Numbered from the stretch's first letter, positions 41,849 to 51,462 are shown. The stretch: DNA of 64,000 nucleotides from Oscillospiraceae bacterium (GCA_017473015.1 JAFUNP010000029.1:1-64000), one strand, 5' to 3'. The notes: generated by a model from the sequence alone, not told the origin. Numbers and translations are program-made.

Positions 41849-43207
41849 TTATCTCGTTACGGTACGCATCCAGCGGCCACTGGTTATTCTGGCTATTTCA
41901 ATGAATATTTTGATGAATGAGTCTGTTCTCAGTGCCAGGAAAATAAATGCAGGCGGGATTTTCAGCACAAGGCCTGTGAGAATCCCCATAGGGATGTTGA
42001 TTACCCACATACCTCCGCCGTCCAGCACCAGAGCCAGTTTTGTATCACCGCCGCCGCGGAGAATACCAACGATGCTGATAATATCAATGGCTGCTATAGG
42101 CTGTACCAGAGCCAGCACGAACATCATATTGTAAGCATTTTCCTTGGCCTGTGGGGTTACATCATAAATTGACAGGAACGGATTCCTCAGCAGCAGGATA
42201 ACACAGGTGCTGACAATACCGAAAACCACACCCATCAGCAGCAGTGTATTGGCTGTTTTCTGGGCGCGCTCCATTTTGCCCTCACCGATGGTTTTACCGC
42301 ATACAACAGCAGAGGCATTGGCAATACCAAAAATAAAAACCTGTGCCAACTGGGCAATAACATTTGTGATACTGTTGGCAGCAACAAATGTGGAACCGAT
42401 ACGGCCCATAATCATACTTGTAACTGTGGCACCCATACCCCATATCATTTCGTTACCCACTACAGGCAGAGCATGACGGATAAAGTCCCCCAGCAGTGTG
42501 GTGTCGATTTTGAACATACAGTGCATTCTGTAGCCGATTTTCTTTTCAAAACCGTACATATATATTGTAACACAGACAAATTCAAAAATACGGGCAGCTG
42601 TTGTACCTATGGCAGCACCTACAATTCCCAGGGCCGGTGCGCCGAATTTACCGAAGATAAAAACATAGTTGAAGAAAACATTTACAAAGAATGACATACC
42701 GTAAACAGCAGTGGACATTTTTACGCTTTCAACAGCACGCAGGCTAGACATATAGTTATTGGCGATTGCATAGAATACAAAGCCCACAGCCAGTACACGC
42801 AGATAGCTGGCAGCAGCCCGCTGAACTTCAGCTTCCTTTGTGTACAGGCTCATAACCTGATAAGGGAAAAACAGGCACACAACAGTGAACAGCACAGAAA
42901 CCATTGTAATGGCCAGCATGGAAATACGCATAACCTTGCGGATAACCTCTTTGTTGCCCTGGCCCCAGTACTGTGAAATCAGCACAGAGCCACCGCCTGC
43001 CAGACCAAAGCCAATCATGCTCATAAGAAAGAAAGGCTGTCCGCCCAGATTAGCACCGGAAACAGCAATATCCCCCAGGGACCCCAGCATAACAGAGTCC
43101 ATGGCGTTTACACCAAAGCTGATAACATTCTGCAATGCTATAGGCAGTGTGATGGCAAACACTGTGTGAAAAAATTCTTTTTCAAACAGAAATTTCTCTT
43201 TTAACAT
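41849..43207 (-). CDS. MATE-family efflux transporter
   Basis: The 452-residue protein has twelve predicted transmembrane segments in two related halves, with MATE hallmarks (PIALQNVISFGVNAMDSVMLGSLGD, ISQYWGQGN, and a late LVLDGGGMWVINIPMG). It is expected to exchange Na+ or H+ for drugs or metabolites. It is a single-gene unit; substrate unknown. Confidence 0.92.
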   Translation of the reverse strand: MLKEKFLFEKEFFHTVFAITLPIALQNVISFGVNAMDSVMLGSLGDIAVSGANLGGQPFFLMSMIGFGLAGGGSVLISQYWGQGNKEVIRKVMRISMLAITMVSVLFTVVCLFFPYQVMSLYTKEAEVQRAAASYLRVLAVGFVFYAIANNYMSSLRAVESVKMSTAVYGMSFFVNVFFNYVFIFGKFGAPALGIVGAAIGTTAARIFEFVCVTIYMYGFEKKIGYRMHCMFKIDTTLLGDFIRHALPVVGNEMIWGMGATVTSMIMGRIGSTFVAANSITNVIAQLAQVFIFGIANASAVVCGKTIGEGKMERAQKTANTLLLMGVVFGIVSTCVILLLRNPFLSIYDVTPQAKENAYNMMFVLALVQPIAAIDIISIVGILRGGGDTKLALVLDGGGMWVINIPMGILTGLVLKIPPAFIFLALRTDSFIKIFIEIARITSGRWMRTVTR

Positions 43208-43424
43208 TTTTACACCTCTCTATAAATCATATATAAAAAAAGGATACATGCCGGCAGTGCCACTGCCTCAACACATATCTTCCTGTATTTCAAAGCAGTG
43301 AAATTATAGCACACAATACTTTAAAACTCAACATATCAATTCATTTTTTCCCTTTTGCATATAAATTATACTTTAATTGTATAGTTAATTATACTTTTTG
43401 CTTTATTATGGGCAAAATTTATTG
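43208..43424. other. Divergent intergenic stretch
   Basis: Holds the outward promoters of the MATE and methyltransferase genes, an inverted repeat GGCAGT-gcc-ACTGCC at 43255-43269 in the MATE leader, and two copies of AATTATACTTT. No gene is seen. Confidence 0.5.
43388..43415 (-). promoter_or_regulatory. Possible promoter of the MATE gene
   Basis: Minus strand TTGCCC (43410-43415), 16 bases, TATAAT (43388-43393). A second TATAAT copy lies downstream at about 43366-43371, without its own -35. Confidence 0.4.
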
Positions 43425-43453
43425 TTGCAATAGTTTTGTTTTTATTTTATACT
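43425..43453 (+). promoter_or_regulatory. Promoter of the THUMP methyltransferase gene
   Basis: TTGCAA (43425-43430), 17 bases, TATACT (43448-43453), 33 bases before the ATG. Confidence 0.75.
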
Positions 43454-43486
43454 TAATAAGATATGATACCAAGAAAGGATAATCAA

Positions 43487-44596
43487 ATGAAATATACACT
43501 GATAGCACCGTGTTACTTCGGTACCGAATCGGTTTTGAATTATGAAATAAAAAAACTGGGCGCTCATGATATTCAGGTAAATGACGGCAGAATTATTTTC
43601 AAAGGTGATGAAAGCATTATCGCCGCTGCAAACATCAACCTGCGCACAGCTGAAAGAGTGCTGATACTGCTGAAAGAGTTCAAGGCAAAAACTTTCGACG
43701 AACTGTTTGACGGCGTACACGCCATCGACTGGAAAAACCTTCTGCCTGTGGATTGTCAGTTTCCGGTAAAGGGTTCCTCACTGTCCAGCACACTGTCCAG
43801 CGTGCCTGCCTGTCAGAGTATCGTAAAAAAGGCAATAGTGGAAAAATTGAGAAAACAGTACAAAACAACCATACTTCCGGAAACAGGCAATCTGTATAAA
43901 ATAAGATTTTCCATCAGAAAAGATGTGGTAAGTGTAATGCTGGACACCTCCGGTGACGGCCTGCACAAGCGCGGCTACCGCAGAAACAGCGGCGAAGCAC
44001 CAATCAAGGAAACACTGGCTGCAGCCATTGTGGACCTGGCAAGAGTGAGAAAAGATTCTCTCATTCAGGACCCGTTCTGCGGCAGCGGCACACTGCTGAT
44101 TGAAGCTGCACAGAAAGCTGCAAATATCGCACCGGGCCTGAAAAGAAAATTTGCTGCTGAAAACTATGAATTTATCCCTAAAGAAATCTGGGACAGCGAA
44201 AGACAGAAAGCAAAAGATGCCATAAACAAAGACTGCACCTTCAAAGCCTACGGTTTTGACATTGACCCGCTGGTGCTGGAAATAGCCAAAAGAAACGCTG
44301 ACAAAGCCGGCGTGGGCAGATATGTGAAATTCTTTGAGGCTGATGTGAAAACATTCTCCCCTGAAGCCGATACTGTGGTTATCACAAACCCACCATACGG
44401 CGAAAGACTTGGTGACCTGGAAACAGCCACCAAGCTGGAAAAAACACTGTCAAGAAGACTGGAACAGAACCCTGTGAAAGCTGCATACATCATCACTGCT
44501 GACAGTGAATTTGAAACAAACTACGGCAAAAAAGCCAACAAAAGAAGAAAGCTGTACAATGGTATGATTCCATGCCAGTTGTATATGTATTATTAA
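43487..44596 (+). CDS. THUMP-domain RNA methyltransferase (RlmL/RlmN2-like, guanine-N2)
   Basis: The 369-residue protein starts at ATG 43487 (MKYTLIAPCYFGTESVLNYEIKKLG) behind AAGGA. A ferredoxin-like/THUMP region (about 45-155) is followed by a class I methyltransferase domain: DPFCGSGTLLIEA (195-207) for SAM binding and NPPYGERL (301-308) for a base amine. This is the family of RlmL (m2G2445 of 23S rRNA) and B. subtilis YpsC. The exact rRNA position is inferred only from homology. Confidence 0.9.
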   Translation: MKYTLIAPCYFGTESVLNYEIKKLGAHDIQVNDGRIIFKGDESIIAAANINLRTAERVLILLKEFKAKTFDELFDGVHAIDWKNLLPVDCQFPVKGSSLSSTLSSVPACQSIVKKAIVEKLRKQYKTTILPETGNLYKIRFSIRKDVVSVMLDTSGDGLHKRGYRRNSGEAPIKETLAAAIVDLARVRKDSLIQDPFCGSGTLLIEAAQKAANIAPGLKRKFAAENYEFIPKEIWDSERQKAKDAINKDCTFKAYGFDIDPLVLEIAKRNADKAGVGRYVKFFEADVKTFSPEADTVVITNPPYGERLGDLETATKLEKTLSRRLEQNPVKAAYIITADSEFETNYGKKANKRRKLYNGMIPCQLYMYY

Positions 44597-44603
44597 CAAA
44601 GCA

Positions 44604-44637
44604 AAAGAGAACGCCGGAAGCGTTCTCTTTCTTTTTG
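44604..44637. terminator. Bidirectional terminator
   Basis: AGAGAACGC / GCGTTCTCT around CGGAA, with TTCTTTTTG on the plus strand and TTTTGCTTTG on the minus strand. Serves the methyltransferase gene and ftsH. Confidence 0.88.
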
Positions 44638-44647
44638 AGTATTACAA

Positions 44648-46468
44648 TTATGAATTGAGTATATTCATAAACTCATCGCCGGTGATAGTCTCGTTTTCAT
44701 ACAGGTACTGTGCCAGCTCATGAAGTTTTGCTATGTTGTCAGTGAGGATTTTTCTGGCTTTGTCATGCTGCTCGTTTATCAGTTTTACCACCTTGCGGTC
44801 GATTTCTGCCTGAGTCCGTGCAGAACATGCCAGTGATGAATCGCCACCCAGATACCGGTTGTTAATTGTTTCAAAGGCCACCATACCGAACTCGTCGTTC
44901 ATGCCATAGCGGGTAATCATGGCACGGGCCAGTTTTGTAGCCTGTTCAATATCATTGGAAGCACCCGTGGTAACAGTACCCACAGCTATTTCCTCCGCTG
45001 CACGGCCGCCTGTATATGTGGCTATTTTATTTTCTATTTCTTCCTTGCTCATCAGATAGTGGTTGCCCTCATCCACCTGCATTGTGTAGCCCAACGCACC
45101 GGAAGTACGGGGTACAATGGTGATTTTCTGCACAGGAGCAGAATTTTTCTGCTTTGCTGCCACCAGAGCATGACCTATTTCATGGTAAGCCACTACCATT
45201 TTTTCTTTATCGGTCATAATGGCGTTTTTCTTCTGATATCCTGCTATTACCACTTCAATACTTTCTTCCAGGTCGGCCTGGGTTACGCTTTTGCGGCCAC
45301 TGCGCACAGCACGCAGAGCAGCTTCGTTTACAATATTGGCCAGTTCAGCACCTGATGCACCGGAAGCCATACGGGCAACCTTTGCAAAATCAACATAAGG
45401 ACCAATTTTTACCTTTCTGGCATGCACTTTCAGTATTTCCTCGCGGCCTTTCAGGTCAGGCAATTCCACAGGAACTCGTCTGTCAAAACGACCTGGTCTG
45501 GTCAGGGCAGGGTCCAGTGATTCCGGTCTGTTGGTGGCAGCCAGGATGATAACACCTGTATTGCCTTCAAAACCGTCCATCTCTGTCAGCAGCTGGTTCA
45601 GGGTCTGTTCCCTTTCATCGTTGCCGCCTATATGCCCACCATCGCGCTTTTTACCGATGGCATCGATTTCGTCAATGAATATGATACACGGAGCCTTTTC
45701 CTTGGCCTGTTTGAACAGGTCACGCACTTTTGAAGCACCCATACCCACAAACATTTCCACAAATTCAGAACCGGAAATGGAGAAAAACGGTACATTTGCC
45801 TCACCAGCTACAGCTTTAGCCAGCATGGTTTTACCTGTACCCGGAGGGCCTACCAGCAATATACCTTTCGGCATTGAAGCGCCAATATCGCTGTATTTGG
45901 CGGGGTTGTGAAGATAATCAACAATTTCTGTCAGATTTTCCTTTGCTTCGTCCTCACCGGCCACATCGCTGAACTTGATGCCTCCGGAAGATTTCACATA
46001 CACACGGGCATTGCTTTTGCCCATATTGAACATCATAGACCCTGCACCGCCGCCGGCTTTATCCATCATCTTTTTGGACATTAACTGCCCCAGGGCTATA
46101 AATATAGCCATAGGCAGTATCCATGACAGTATAAAGCTGACTATCGGCGATGCTTCCTCAACTATTTCAGGAGAAAACACTGCACCGGAATCATGTAGTC
46201 TTTCTGCCAGACCGGGGTCGTTCATGACGCCGGTTTTATACACCCGGCCATCTTCACCTTTCAGTGTATACAGGATTTTATTGTCAGAAATCTGTACACG
46301 GTCAATTTTCTTTTCTTCTGTCACAGTCATAAATGTGCCGTAATCCACCTCTGTAATCCGTCTTTCTGCAAAAGCCGGCATTACAAACATATTCAATACC
46401 AGCATAACCAGTATGACTATCATATAGTAAAACATCAACGGTTTCTGCGGTCTTTTAATTTCATTCAT
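44648..46468 (-). CDS. ftsH: ATP-dependent zinc metalloprotease FtsH
   Basis: The 606-residue protein has two transmembrane segments (about 12-34 and 108-130), an AAA+ domain with Walker A GPPGTGKT (207-214), Walker B IIFIDE (262-267) and the SRH region ([11 protein letters not shown]), and the M41 protease domain with HEIGH (429-433). It degrades membrane and regulatory proteins as a hexamer. The third zinc ligand should be the Asp in the later [19 protein letters not shown] region; length is normal. Confidence 0.97.
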   Translation of the reverse strand: MNEIKRPQKPLMFYYMIVILVMLVLNMFVMPAFAERRITEVDYGTFMTVTEEKKIDRVQISDNKILYTLKGEDGRVYKTGVMNDPGLAERLHDSGAVFSPEIVEEASPIVSFILSWILPMAIFIALGQLMSKKMMDKAGGGAGSMMFNMGKSNARVYVKSSGGIKFSDVAGEDEAKENLTEIVDYLHNPAKYSDIGASMPKGILLVGPPGTGKTMLAKAVAGEANVPFFSISGSEFVEMFVGMGASKVRDLFKQAKEKAPCIIFIDEIDAIGKKRDGGHIGGNDEREQTLNQLLTEMDGFEGNTGVIILAATNRPESLDPALTRPGRFDRRVPVELPDLKGREEILKVHARKVKIGPYVDFAKVARMASGASGAELANIVNEAALRAVRSGRKSVTQADLEESIEVVIAGYQKKNAIMTDKEKMVVAYHEIGHALVAAKQKNSAPVQKITIVPRTSGALGYTMQVDEGNHYLMSKEEIENKIATYTGGRAAEEIAVGTVTTGASNDIEQATKLARAMITRYGMNDEFGMVAFETINNRYLGGDSSLACSARTQAEIDRKVVKLINEQHDKARKILTDNIAKLHELAQYLYENETITGDEFMNILNS

Positions 46469-46600
46469 AATATATCACCTTTTTCTAATCAGATAAAAAA
46501 ATTATATTGCCGTAAAATGTAAAAAAAGTGGAAAAAATAAGTATAAAATGTGAAAACACATCTGTTTTTTATATTTCTGACAAGAAACAGATATAATTTC

Positions 46601-46629
46601 TTGCTTTTTGGATTTTTGTGTACTATAAT
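46601..46629 (+). promoter_or_regulatory. Promoter of proC
   Basis: TTGCTT (46601-46606), 17 bases, TATAAT (46624-46629), 48 bases before the ATG. Confidence 0.75.
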
Positions 46630-46677
46630 TTTTTATATATAAAAACGATAATTTTTTATTGAAATATGAGGTATGCT

Positions 46678-47433
46678 ATGAGAGTTGGTATTATTGGTTT
46701 TGGCGATATGGGTAGAAGTCTGACAACAGGTCTTATCAAAGGCGGTGTTTCCAAAGAAAACATTGTCATACACGACAGCAGCGAACGCGCTGTAAAAAAA
46801 GCACAGGCTATGAATATTCCTGCTATGGAAATCAAAGACCTTGTAGCCTGCAGCGATGCGGTGATTTTTACCATTCCTAAAAAGCCATTCATGGAAAAAG
46901 ACCTGTCCGACTGCGATTTCGGCGGCAAACTGGTTATCAGCTGTATGGCAGAAGTGACAATGGCTGAACTGAAACAGCGTTTTGACTGTCAGACAGTAAG
47001 GGTAATACCTACTCTGGCAGCAGAAAACGGACTGTCCATTGTGGGTGTATGCTTTGACGGCGAACCGGAAAACAAAGAACAGATAAAAACTATGTTTTCC
47101 AAAGTAGGCACCGTAATAGAGTGTGCAGAAAACGAACTGGCACCGCTGACCAGTCTGGCAGCCTGTGGTCTTTGCTATGCTGCATACATTCTCAACAGTT
47201 TTATAAACACCGCTGAAAACCTGGGTTTTGACCGCGAAACGGGCAAAGACATAGTGGAAAGAACCTTCAATGCAGCCATGGAACTGGGCGATTATGAGCT
47301 GGTAATCGGCAGAATTGCAGGTCGTGGCGGCATCACTATCAAAGGCGTAAATGTAATGAACGAAGGCAATGTACACAAAACAATCGACAAAGCATTCAAA
47401 ACAGCATACGGCGAACTGGTAAAAGGCCAGTAA
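46678..47433 (+). CDS. proC: Pyrroline-5-carboxylate reductase family protein
   Basis: The 251-residue protein starts at ATG 46678 (MRVGIIGFGDMGRSL), six bases after GAGG; an ATG four codons upstream overlaps that site. It has the Rossmann loop GFGDMG (7-12), VRVIPTLAAENGLSIVG in place of the usual RxMPN-P stretch, and the C-terminal helical dimer domain. ProC makes proline with NAD(P)H. The RVIPTLAAENG variation leaves some doubt whether the substrate is pyrroline-5-carboxylate. Confidence 0.8.
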   Translation: MRVGIIGFGDMGRSLTTGLIKGGVSKENIVIHDSSERAVKKAQAMNIPAMEIKDLVACSDAVIFTIPKKPFMEKDLSDCDFGGKLVISCMAEVTMAELKQRFDCQTVRVIPTLAAENGLSIVGVCFDGEPENKEQIKTMFSKVGTVIECAENELAPLTSLAACGLCYAAYILNSFINTAENLGFDRETGKDIVERTFNAAMELGDYELVIGRIAGRGGITIKGVNVMNEGNVHKTIDKAFKTAYGELVKGQ

Positions 47434-47452
47434 GAAGTAAAGATAAAAAAAT

Positions 47453-47480
47453 CAACTGCGGCCCAGGCCGCAGTTTTTTT
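47453..47480 (+). terminator. Terminator of proC
   Basis: AACTGCGGC / GCCGCAGTT around CCAG, followed by seven T. Confidence 0.9.
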
Positions 47481-47487
47481 GCGCAAT

Positions 47488-47515
47488 CAAAAAGCCGGGA
47501 TAATCCCGGCTTTTG
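47488..47515 (-). terminator. Terminator of the nucleoside hydrolase pair
   Basis: Minus strand AAAGCCGGGA / TCCCGGCTTT with TTTTTGATTG behind, ten bases after the stop codon at 47525. Confidence 0.85.
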
Positions 47516-47524
47516 GTATATGTA

Positions 47525-48448
47525 TTACTGTTTTGCTGTGTTGTGGAGATATTCTTTGAATTTTTCGCCGTCAAATTTGGTTACAACAGTTACATTGTGT
47601 TCTTCTGTGCTGTTGAAATCGTAGATAATCTGGCCGTAGCCCAGTTCAGAGCGTGTTTCACAGCGTGCTGTGCAGGTTCTCTGTTCCAGAACAACACCTT
47701 CACACAGGGCAGCAGCAACAGCTGTAGGGTCAGGCTGGCTGATGATGTCTTTGTTGTAGAAGTCGATGTTGAACTGCAGCAGTTTCTGGTTGGCATTAAC
47801 GATAAAGTCGCCGAACTGTGTGCCATAGCTCAGCAGTTTTTCTCTGTCTTCGCGGGTAACTTCAGCCACACCGTAGCAGGCATCCAGAGGAACAAAAGTA
47901 ACAGGAATACCGGACTGGAGAACAATGTCACAGCTTTCAGCGTCAACCCAGATGTTGTATTCAGCGTTGGCTGTAACAGGGTTTGGCATCTGGTACTGGC
48001 CACCCATTGTCCAGATGCGTTTAACGCGTTTCATAGCTTCCAGATTCAGCATAACTGCCATGGCGATATTTGTCATAGGACCAAGGGTGATGATTTCCAG
48101 GTCATCATATTTCAGTGCCAGTTCAATGATTTTGTCCACAGCGTGACCAGGTGTGAATGGCAGTGTGGTTTTGGACAGGCCCACATCTGACAGGCCGTCT
48201 TTGCCGTGGGCGTTTTCACCAGTCATAGGTGCGCGCCACAGAGGCTTTGTCATACCTGTGTATACAGGTGGCTGGTCCCGTGCGCCGATTTCTACAGCAA
48301 CACGGCCGTTTACATTGGCAGTTTCAGCGTCAAGAACGCCGGCACAGATTGTGATAGCTTCCACTTTGCAGCCAGGGTCTCTCAGTGCCAGTATGCAGGC
48401 AACCAGGTCATCACTGGCGGCGTCTGTATCTATAATAAATTTTCTCAT
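47525..48448 (-). CDS. Inosine/uridine-preferring nucleoside hydrolase
   Basis: The 307-residue protein has the family motif DTDAASDD at 7-14, which holds the catalytic calcium, plus GPMTNIAMAVML, NAEYNIWVDAESCDIVL (Asn and Asp ligands) and QPDPTAVAAAL near the end. It splits the N-glycosidic bond of ribonucleosides to free base and ribose. It lies 12 bases after a degenerate paralogue and is presumably co-expressed with it. Confidence 0.9.
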   Translation of the reverse strand: MRKFIIDTDAASDDLVACILALRDPGCKVEAITICAGVLDAETANVNGRVAVEIGARDQPPVYTGMTKPLWRAPMTGENAHGKDGLSDVGLSKTTLPFTPGHAVDKIIELALKYDDLEIITLGPMTNIAMAVMLNLEAMKRVKRIWTMGGQYQMPNPVTANAEYNIWVDAESCDIVLQSGIPVTFVPLDACYGVAEVTREDREKLLSYGTQFGDFIVNANQKLLQFNIDFYNKDIISQPDPTAVAAALCEGVVLEQRTCTARCETRSELGYGQIIYDFNSTEEHNVTVVTKFDGEKFKEYLHNTAKQ

Positions 48449-48460
48449 TGTGTACCTCCG

Positions 48461-49189
48461 TTACTTGATAGCTGTGATAACAGTCTGTCTGATACCATCA
48501 ACATAGGCATCGTTGATAGGGTTGTGACCTACCAGGTCAACAACTGTCTGACCGCGGGAGAAGCCGATGCTGGTGTCAATATCAAGGAATGCATCCCATG
48601 TTTCACATTCTGCACCCAACAGAACATCAAATGCTGCCTGCTGCAGGTCATCAGTGATGTGGGATGGAATCATAGTCAGCGGAATGCCCAGTTCAAACAC
48701 TGTGTGGGCAGCCTCAACGTCTGCCAGAATGTTGTGCTGAGAAGTAGGTGTGGTGGTCTGGTAGCCCAGCAGTGCGCCGCCGGCAACATAAACCCTTTTC
48801 ACCTTTTTCATTGCTTCTTCGTTCATCAGAATAGCCAGCGCCAGGTTTGACAGTGTACCCAGACATACGATTTCCAGATTTTCACACTCCAGTGCTGTAT
48901 CAATCAGGAAGTTTACAGCATTTTTGTCCGCAAAAGCGTATTCTGTCTTTGTTTCAGGGCATCTTCTGCCTGTGATGTAGTCTTTGAAAAGCAGTGGGCG
49001 CTGGGCACCTTTGAATACAGGTACATCGCTTACTTTTCTTACTGCTTCGATAGTCAGGTTGCACAGGTCGTCATAGTTTTCCACGTCAGGAGAAACTGTA
49101 ACGCCCAGAATATTCAGCTCTTTGTTTTCCAGTGCTTTCACCAGAGCCGCCTGGCCCACAGAAGCTATATCCACAATAATGTTTTTCAT
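48461..49189 (-). CDS. Nucleoside-hydrolase-like protein lacking the catalytic aspartates
   Basis: The 242-residue protein is homologous to its neighbour (LGTLSNLALAILM against GPMTNIAMAVML; NILADVEAAHTVFELGIPLT against NIWVDAESCDIVLQSGIPVT). However the DTDxxxDD motif is replaced by VDIASVGQAA at 6-15, so three of four aspartates are gone, and the final loop reads HNPIND. It is also about 65 residues shorter. It is an intact ORF with GGAGG before its start, so it seems a maintained pseudoenzyme, perhaps forming a mixed oligomer with the active partner. Confidence 0.75.
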   Translation of the reverse strand: MKNIIVDIASVGQAALVKALENKELNILGVTVSPDVENYDDLCNLTIEAVRKVSDVPVFKGAQRPLLFKDYITGRRCPETKTEYAFADKNAVNFLIDTALECENLEIVCLGTLSNLALAILMNEEAMKKVKRVYVAGGALLGYQTTTPTSQHNILADVEAAHTVFELGIPLTMIPSHITDDLQQAAFDVLLGAECETWDAFLDIDTSIGFSRGQTVVDLVGHNPINDAYVDGIRQTVITAIK

Positions 49190-49255
49190 TGTGTCCTCCT
49201 TATAATAGTTTTGTTATATACGGGTATACCTACCTTAATAGTAACATTTTGGCAA

Positions 49256-49291
49256 CAAAAAAGGCAAGGAAACCGCGAGTATTTCCCTGCC
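49256..49291 (-). terminator. Terminator of sppA
   Basis: Minus strand GGCAGGGAAA / TTTCCTTGCC around a short loop (one mismatch), followed by six T. About 35 bases after the sppA stop codon. Confidence 0.8.
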
Positions 49292-49326
49292 GAATTTTAT
49301 TCCGTTTTTATGTGCAATATGGAGAA

Positions 49327-50289
49327 TTAACCCAGATACATATACAACGGCACGCCTGAAAGCTGTGAAGAGGTCATTTCGCTGATAACCTGTGCATCGC
49401 TTTTGGGCACTGCATCAGCCACTTTATAAAGCAGATAGTCCAGCCAGGAAGTATCCGAGTAAAATACCTTTTCATAAGGCTCTGCTCCTGTTTCATTTTC
49501 CACTTTCTGCACCATTTCGTCCCAGGTGGTCACCCGGTCAACAAGACCATTTTCCAAAGCCTGATTTGCGGTGTATACCCTGCCGTCAGCAATTACTTTT
49601 ACAGTTTCAATATCCATATTTCTGGCATCAGCCACAATGGAAATAAACCTGTCATAGCTGTCATCTACCAGTGGCTGATAGATGGCTCGCTGTTCATCTG
49701 TAAGGGCAGACATAGAGGAGCCCATGCCTTTGTTATCGCCGGTGGAGATAATAATTTCTTCCACACCCAGCTTGTCCATAAGGCCACTGATGTTTGTATA
49801 AGAAATAATAACACCTATAGAGCCTGTCCAGCAGTTGCGGTTGGCAGCTATATAGTCAGCGGCACAGGAAATATAATAAGCGCCGGAAGCGGCTGTCTGT
49901 TCAAAATAGGCATAAACCGGGCGGCCTGTGGTTTCTTTGTATTCCATCAGCTTCAGATACATTTCATCAGAGTGGAACACAGTGCCGCCGCCGCTGTTTA
50001 CACGCAGCAGTATGCCGTGATTGGTTTCGTCCTCCATCAGTTCATCCACATAGCCGGTAAGGTTAGCATGGTTGTAACTGTAGGTATCCATCGGTGAATC
50101 AGGTGCTGACTGGATAGTGCCTGAAATATTGATTATAGCAAAGCTGTTTTCCGGAGGAATATCCATTGCAGAAGTGCTGACACCACCGATAAAAGCGCCC
50201 ATACAGCCTGCCAGACCGAATACCATCAGCAGCACCAGCACAGCCAGGATTATAAGCAGATTTCTTTTTCTTTTTTTAGTCTTTTCCAT
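49327..50289 (-). CDS. sppA: Signal peptide peptidase SppA, with a possible lipobox
   Basis: The 320-residue serine protease has the Ser/Lys pair of the short SppA form: Ser135 in TAASGAYYIS and Lys187 in GDNKGMGSSM. It degrades spent signal peptides in the membrane as a dome-shaped oligomer. The N-terminal hydrophobic segment (10-28) ends in LAGC, with Cys29 in a lipobox setting, so it may be a lipoprotein rather than a transmembrane protein; most relatives are described with a plain membrane anchor. Confidence 0.93.
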   Translation of the reverse strand: MEKTKKRKRNLLIILAVLVLLMVFGLAGCMGAFIGGVSTSAMDIPPENSFAIINISGTIQSAPDSPMDTYSYNHANLTGYVDELMEDETNHGILLRVNSGGGTVFHSDEMYLKLMEYKETTGRPVYAYFEQTAASGAYYISCAADYIAANRNCWTGSIGVIISYTNISGLMDKLGVEEIIISTGDNKGMGSSMSALTDEQRAIYQPLVDDSYDRFISIVADARNMDIETVKVIADGRVYTANQALENGLVDRVTTWDEMVQKVENETGAEPYEKVFYSDTSWLDYLLYKVADAVPKSDAQVISEMTSSQLSGVPLYMYLG

Positions 50290-50377
50290 TATTCTATCTC
50301 CACTTTTTGTTTATAAAAGTATTGTATACCTTTTTTACCCTGTTTTCAATGGAATATATGTGAAAATGAGACACATA

Positions 50378-50405
50378 TAAAAACAGGAAGGTTTCCCTTC
50401 CTGTA
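50378..50405 (-). terminator. Terminator of the sporulation/division block
   Basis: Minus strand ACAGGAAGG / CCTTCCTGT around GAAA, followed by TTTTAT, about 13 bases after the stop codon at 50418. Confidence 0.9.
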
Positions 50406-50417
50406 AAATAGTATGCG

Positions 50418-50702
50418 TTATTCGCTCTGCACATCTACATAAACTTTTTCGCCCGGGTTTGCATAGCCCAGTCTTTCACGGGCGATGCGTTCGATATAAA
50501 CGGCATCTTCCCCTTCTTCCAGCAGGCTGCGGGTGTCCTCTACCTCCAGCTCAATACGCTGGCGCTGTTCAACCACATTTTCATATTCCTGCTTTTTGGT
50601 CATCAGTTCAAACTGTGCAGTGATGAGACTGACAGACAGATAAAGTATGGCAAGGGCAAAAAGTAATGAACGCAGACTGATTTTTTTGAATAATCTGTTC
50701 AT
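50418..50702 (-). CDS. divIC: Septum formation initiator (DivIC/FtsB family)
   Basis: The 94-residue protein has a single membrane segment (about 12-32) and an extracytoplasmic coiled coil (KKQEYENVVEQRQRIELEVED) ending in the family motif IERIARERLGYANPGE. It belongs to the divisome core with FtsL and DivIB. The ATG at 50702 follows GGAG closely; an in-frame ATG seven codons upstream overlaps this site. The place after yabQ is the same as in B. subtilis. Confidence 0.93.
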   Translation of the reverse strand: MNRLFKKISLRSLLFALAILYLSVSLITAQFELMTKKQEYENVVEQRQRIELEVEDTRSLLEEGEDAVYIERIARERLGYANPGEKVYVDVQSE

Positions 50703-50734
50703 ATAACTCCACCCCTTTCGCATCTTTAGTACCT

Positions 50735-51193
50735 TTAATTATACAACACTTTATCGTTATCATGCAAGGGTTCTGTCTCTGTTTTTTGTGTAATTTTTTG
50801 CTGTTTTTCAATTTTTTTGCGCCTGTAATTATCCAGCGACCGGTTCAGCCTGTGGCGGAAAAGCGACACTATATATTTTATTGTCACATCTGCCAGACTG
50901 AAAACCAGGTGTACAGCCCTGTCAAAGCCGGGCCGGAAAAGTACCGTCCCTGCCAGGGCAAAGACCACATTGTACCAGCGCAGCACCCTGTAATTGGCAA
51001 AGGATATGGCATAGCTGAAAATCATGACAGCAAAAAATACGCTGACCGTCACATCCTTTATAAACAGCCGGATTTTACCCTTGTACAAAAAAGAGGATAA
51101 CAGCCGGTTGACAAAGCCGCACAGAAACCCCACCGCCAGGCTGTGCACAGCGTCCTGCCATATAAACGTATATCTCTGAGGTTCAAATATCAT
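50735..51193 (-). CDS. yabQ: Spore cortex biosynthesis protein YabQ
   Basis: The 152-residue membrane protein has about four hydrophobic segments in its first 110 residues (SLAVGFLCGFVNRLL, DVTVSVFFAVMIFSYAI, NVVFALAGTVLF) and a basic coiled tail. In B. subtilis YabQ sits in the outer forespore membrane and is needed for cortex synthesis. The assignment rests on this topology and on its place: it overlaps yabP by four bases and precedes divIC. Confidence 0.88.
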   Translation of the reverse strand: MIFEPQRYTFIWQDAVHSLAVGFLCGFVNRLLSSFLYKGKIRLFIKDVTVSVFFAVMIFSYAISFANYRVLRWYNVVFALAGTVLFRPGFDRAVHLVFSLADVTIKYIVSLFRHRLNRSLDNYRRKKIEKQQKITQKTETEPLHDNDKVLYN

Positions 51194-51462
51194 CTGAATA
51201 TGCGGCTCATAAAGCTTTCGCTTTTGTTTTTCATGCCTTTGTACTGCAGGCTTTCCACAGTACCGGTGAGTTTAAGTGTATTGCTGGCAGAGCTGATTTC
51301 CCCTGCGGTAAGGTCACGGCCCCGGATAAGCAGAGTACCATAATCGGTTTTCAGGATAATGTGGAATTCGTCATAAGCCACTACCTGTACCACTCCGGTA
51401 ACAGTCATGCTGTTACGGTTTTCCATAGTGACAGTATGCGGCAGAAAAATTTTATCGGACAT
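51190..51462 (-). CDS. yabP: Sporulation protein YabP
   Basis: The 90-residue product (MSDKIFLPHTVTMENRNSMTVTGV) has the YabP/YqfC pattern VVAYDEFHIILKTDYGTLLIRGRDL and LKLTGTVESLQY. It is needed for the spore mother-cell programme in Bacillus. The ATG at 51462 has AAGGGGGG five to seven bases before it; the earlier in-frame ATG has no site. The four-base overlap with yabQ indicates coupling. Confidence 0.93.
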   Translation of the reverse strand: MSDKIFLPHTVTMENRNSMTVTGVVQVVAYDEFHIILKTDYGTLLIRGRDLTAGEISSASNTLKLTGTVESLQYKGMKNKSESFMSRIFR

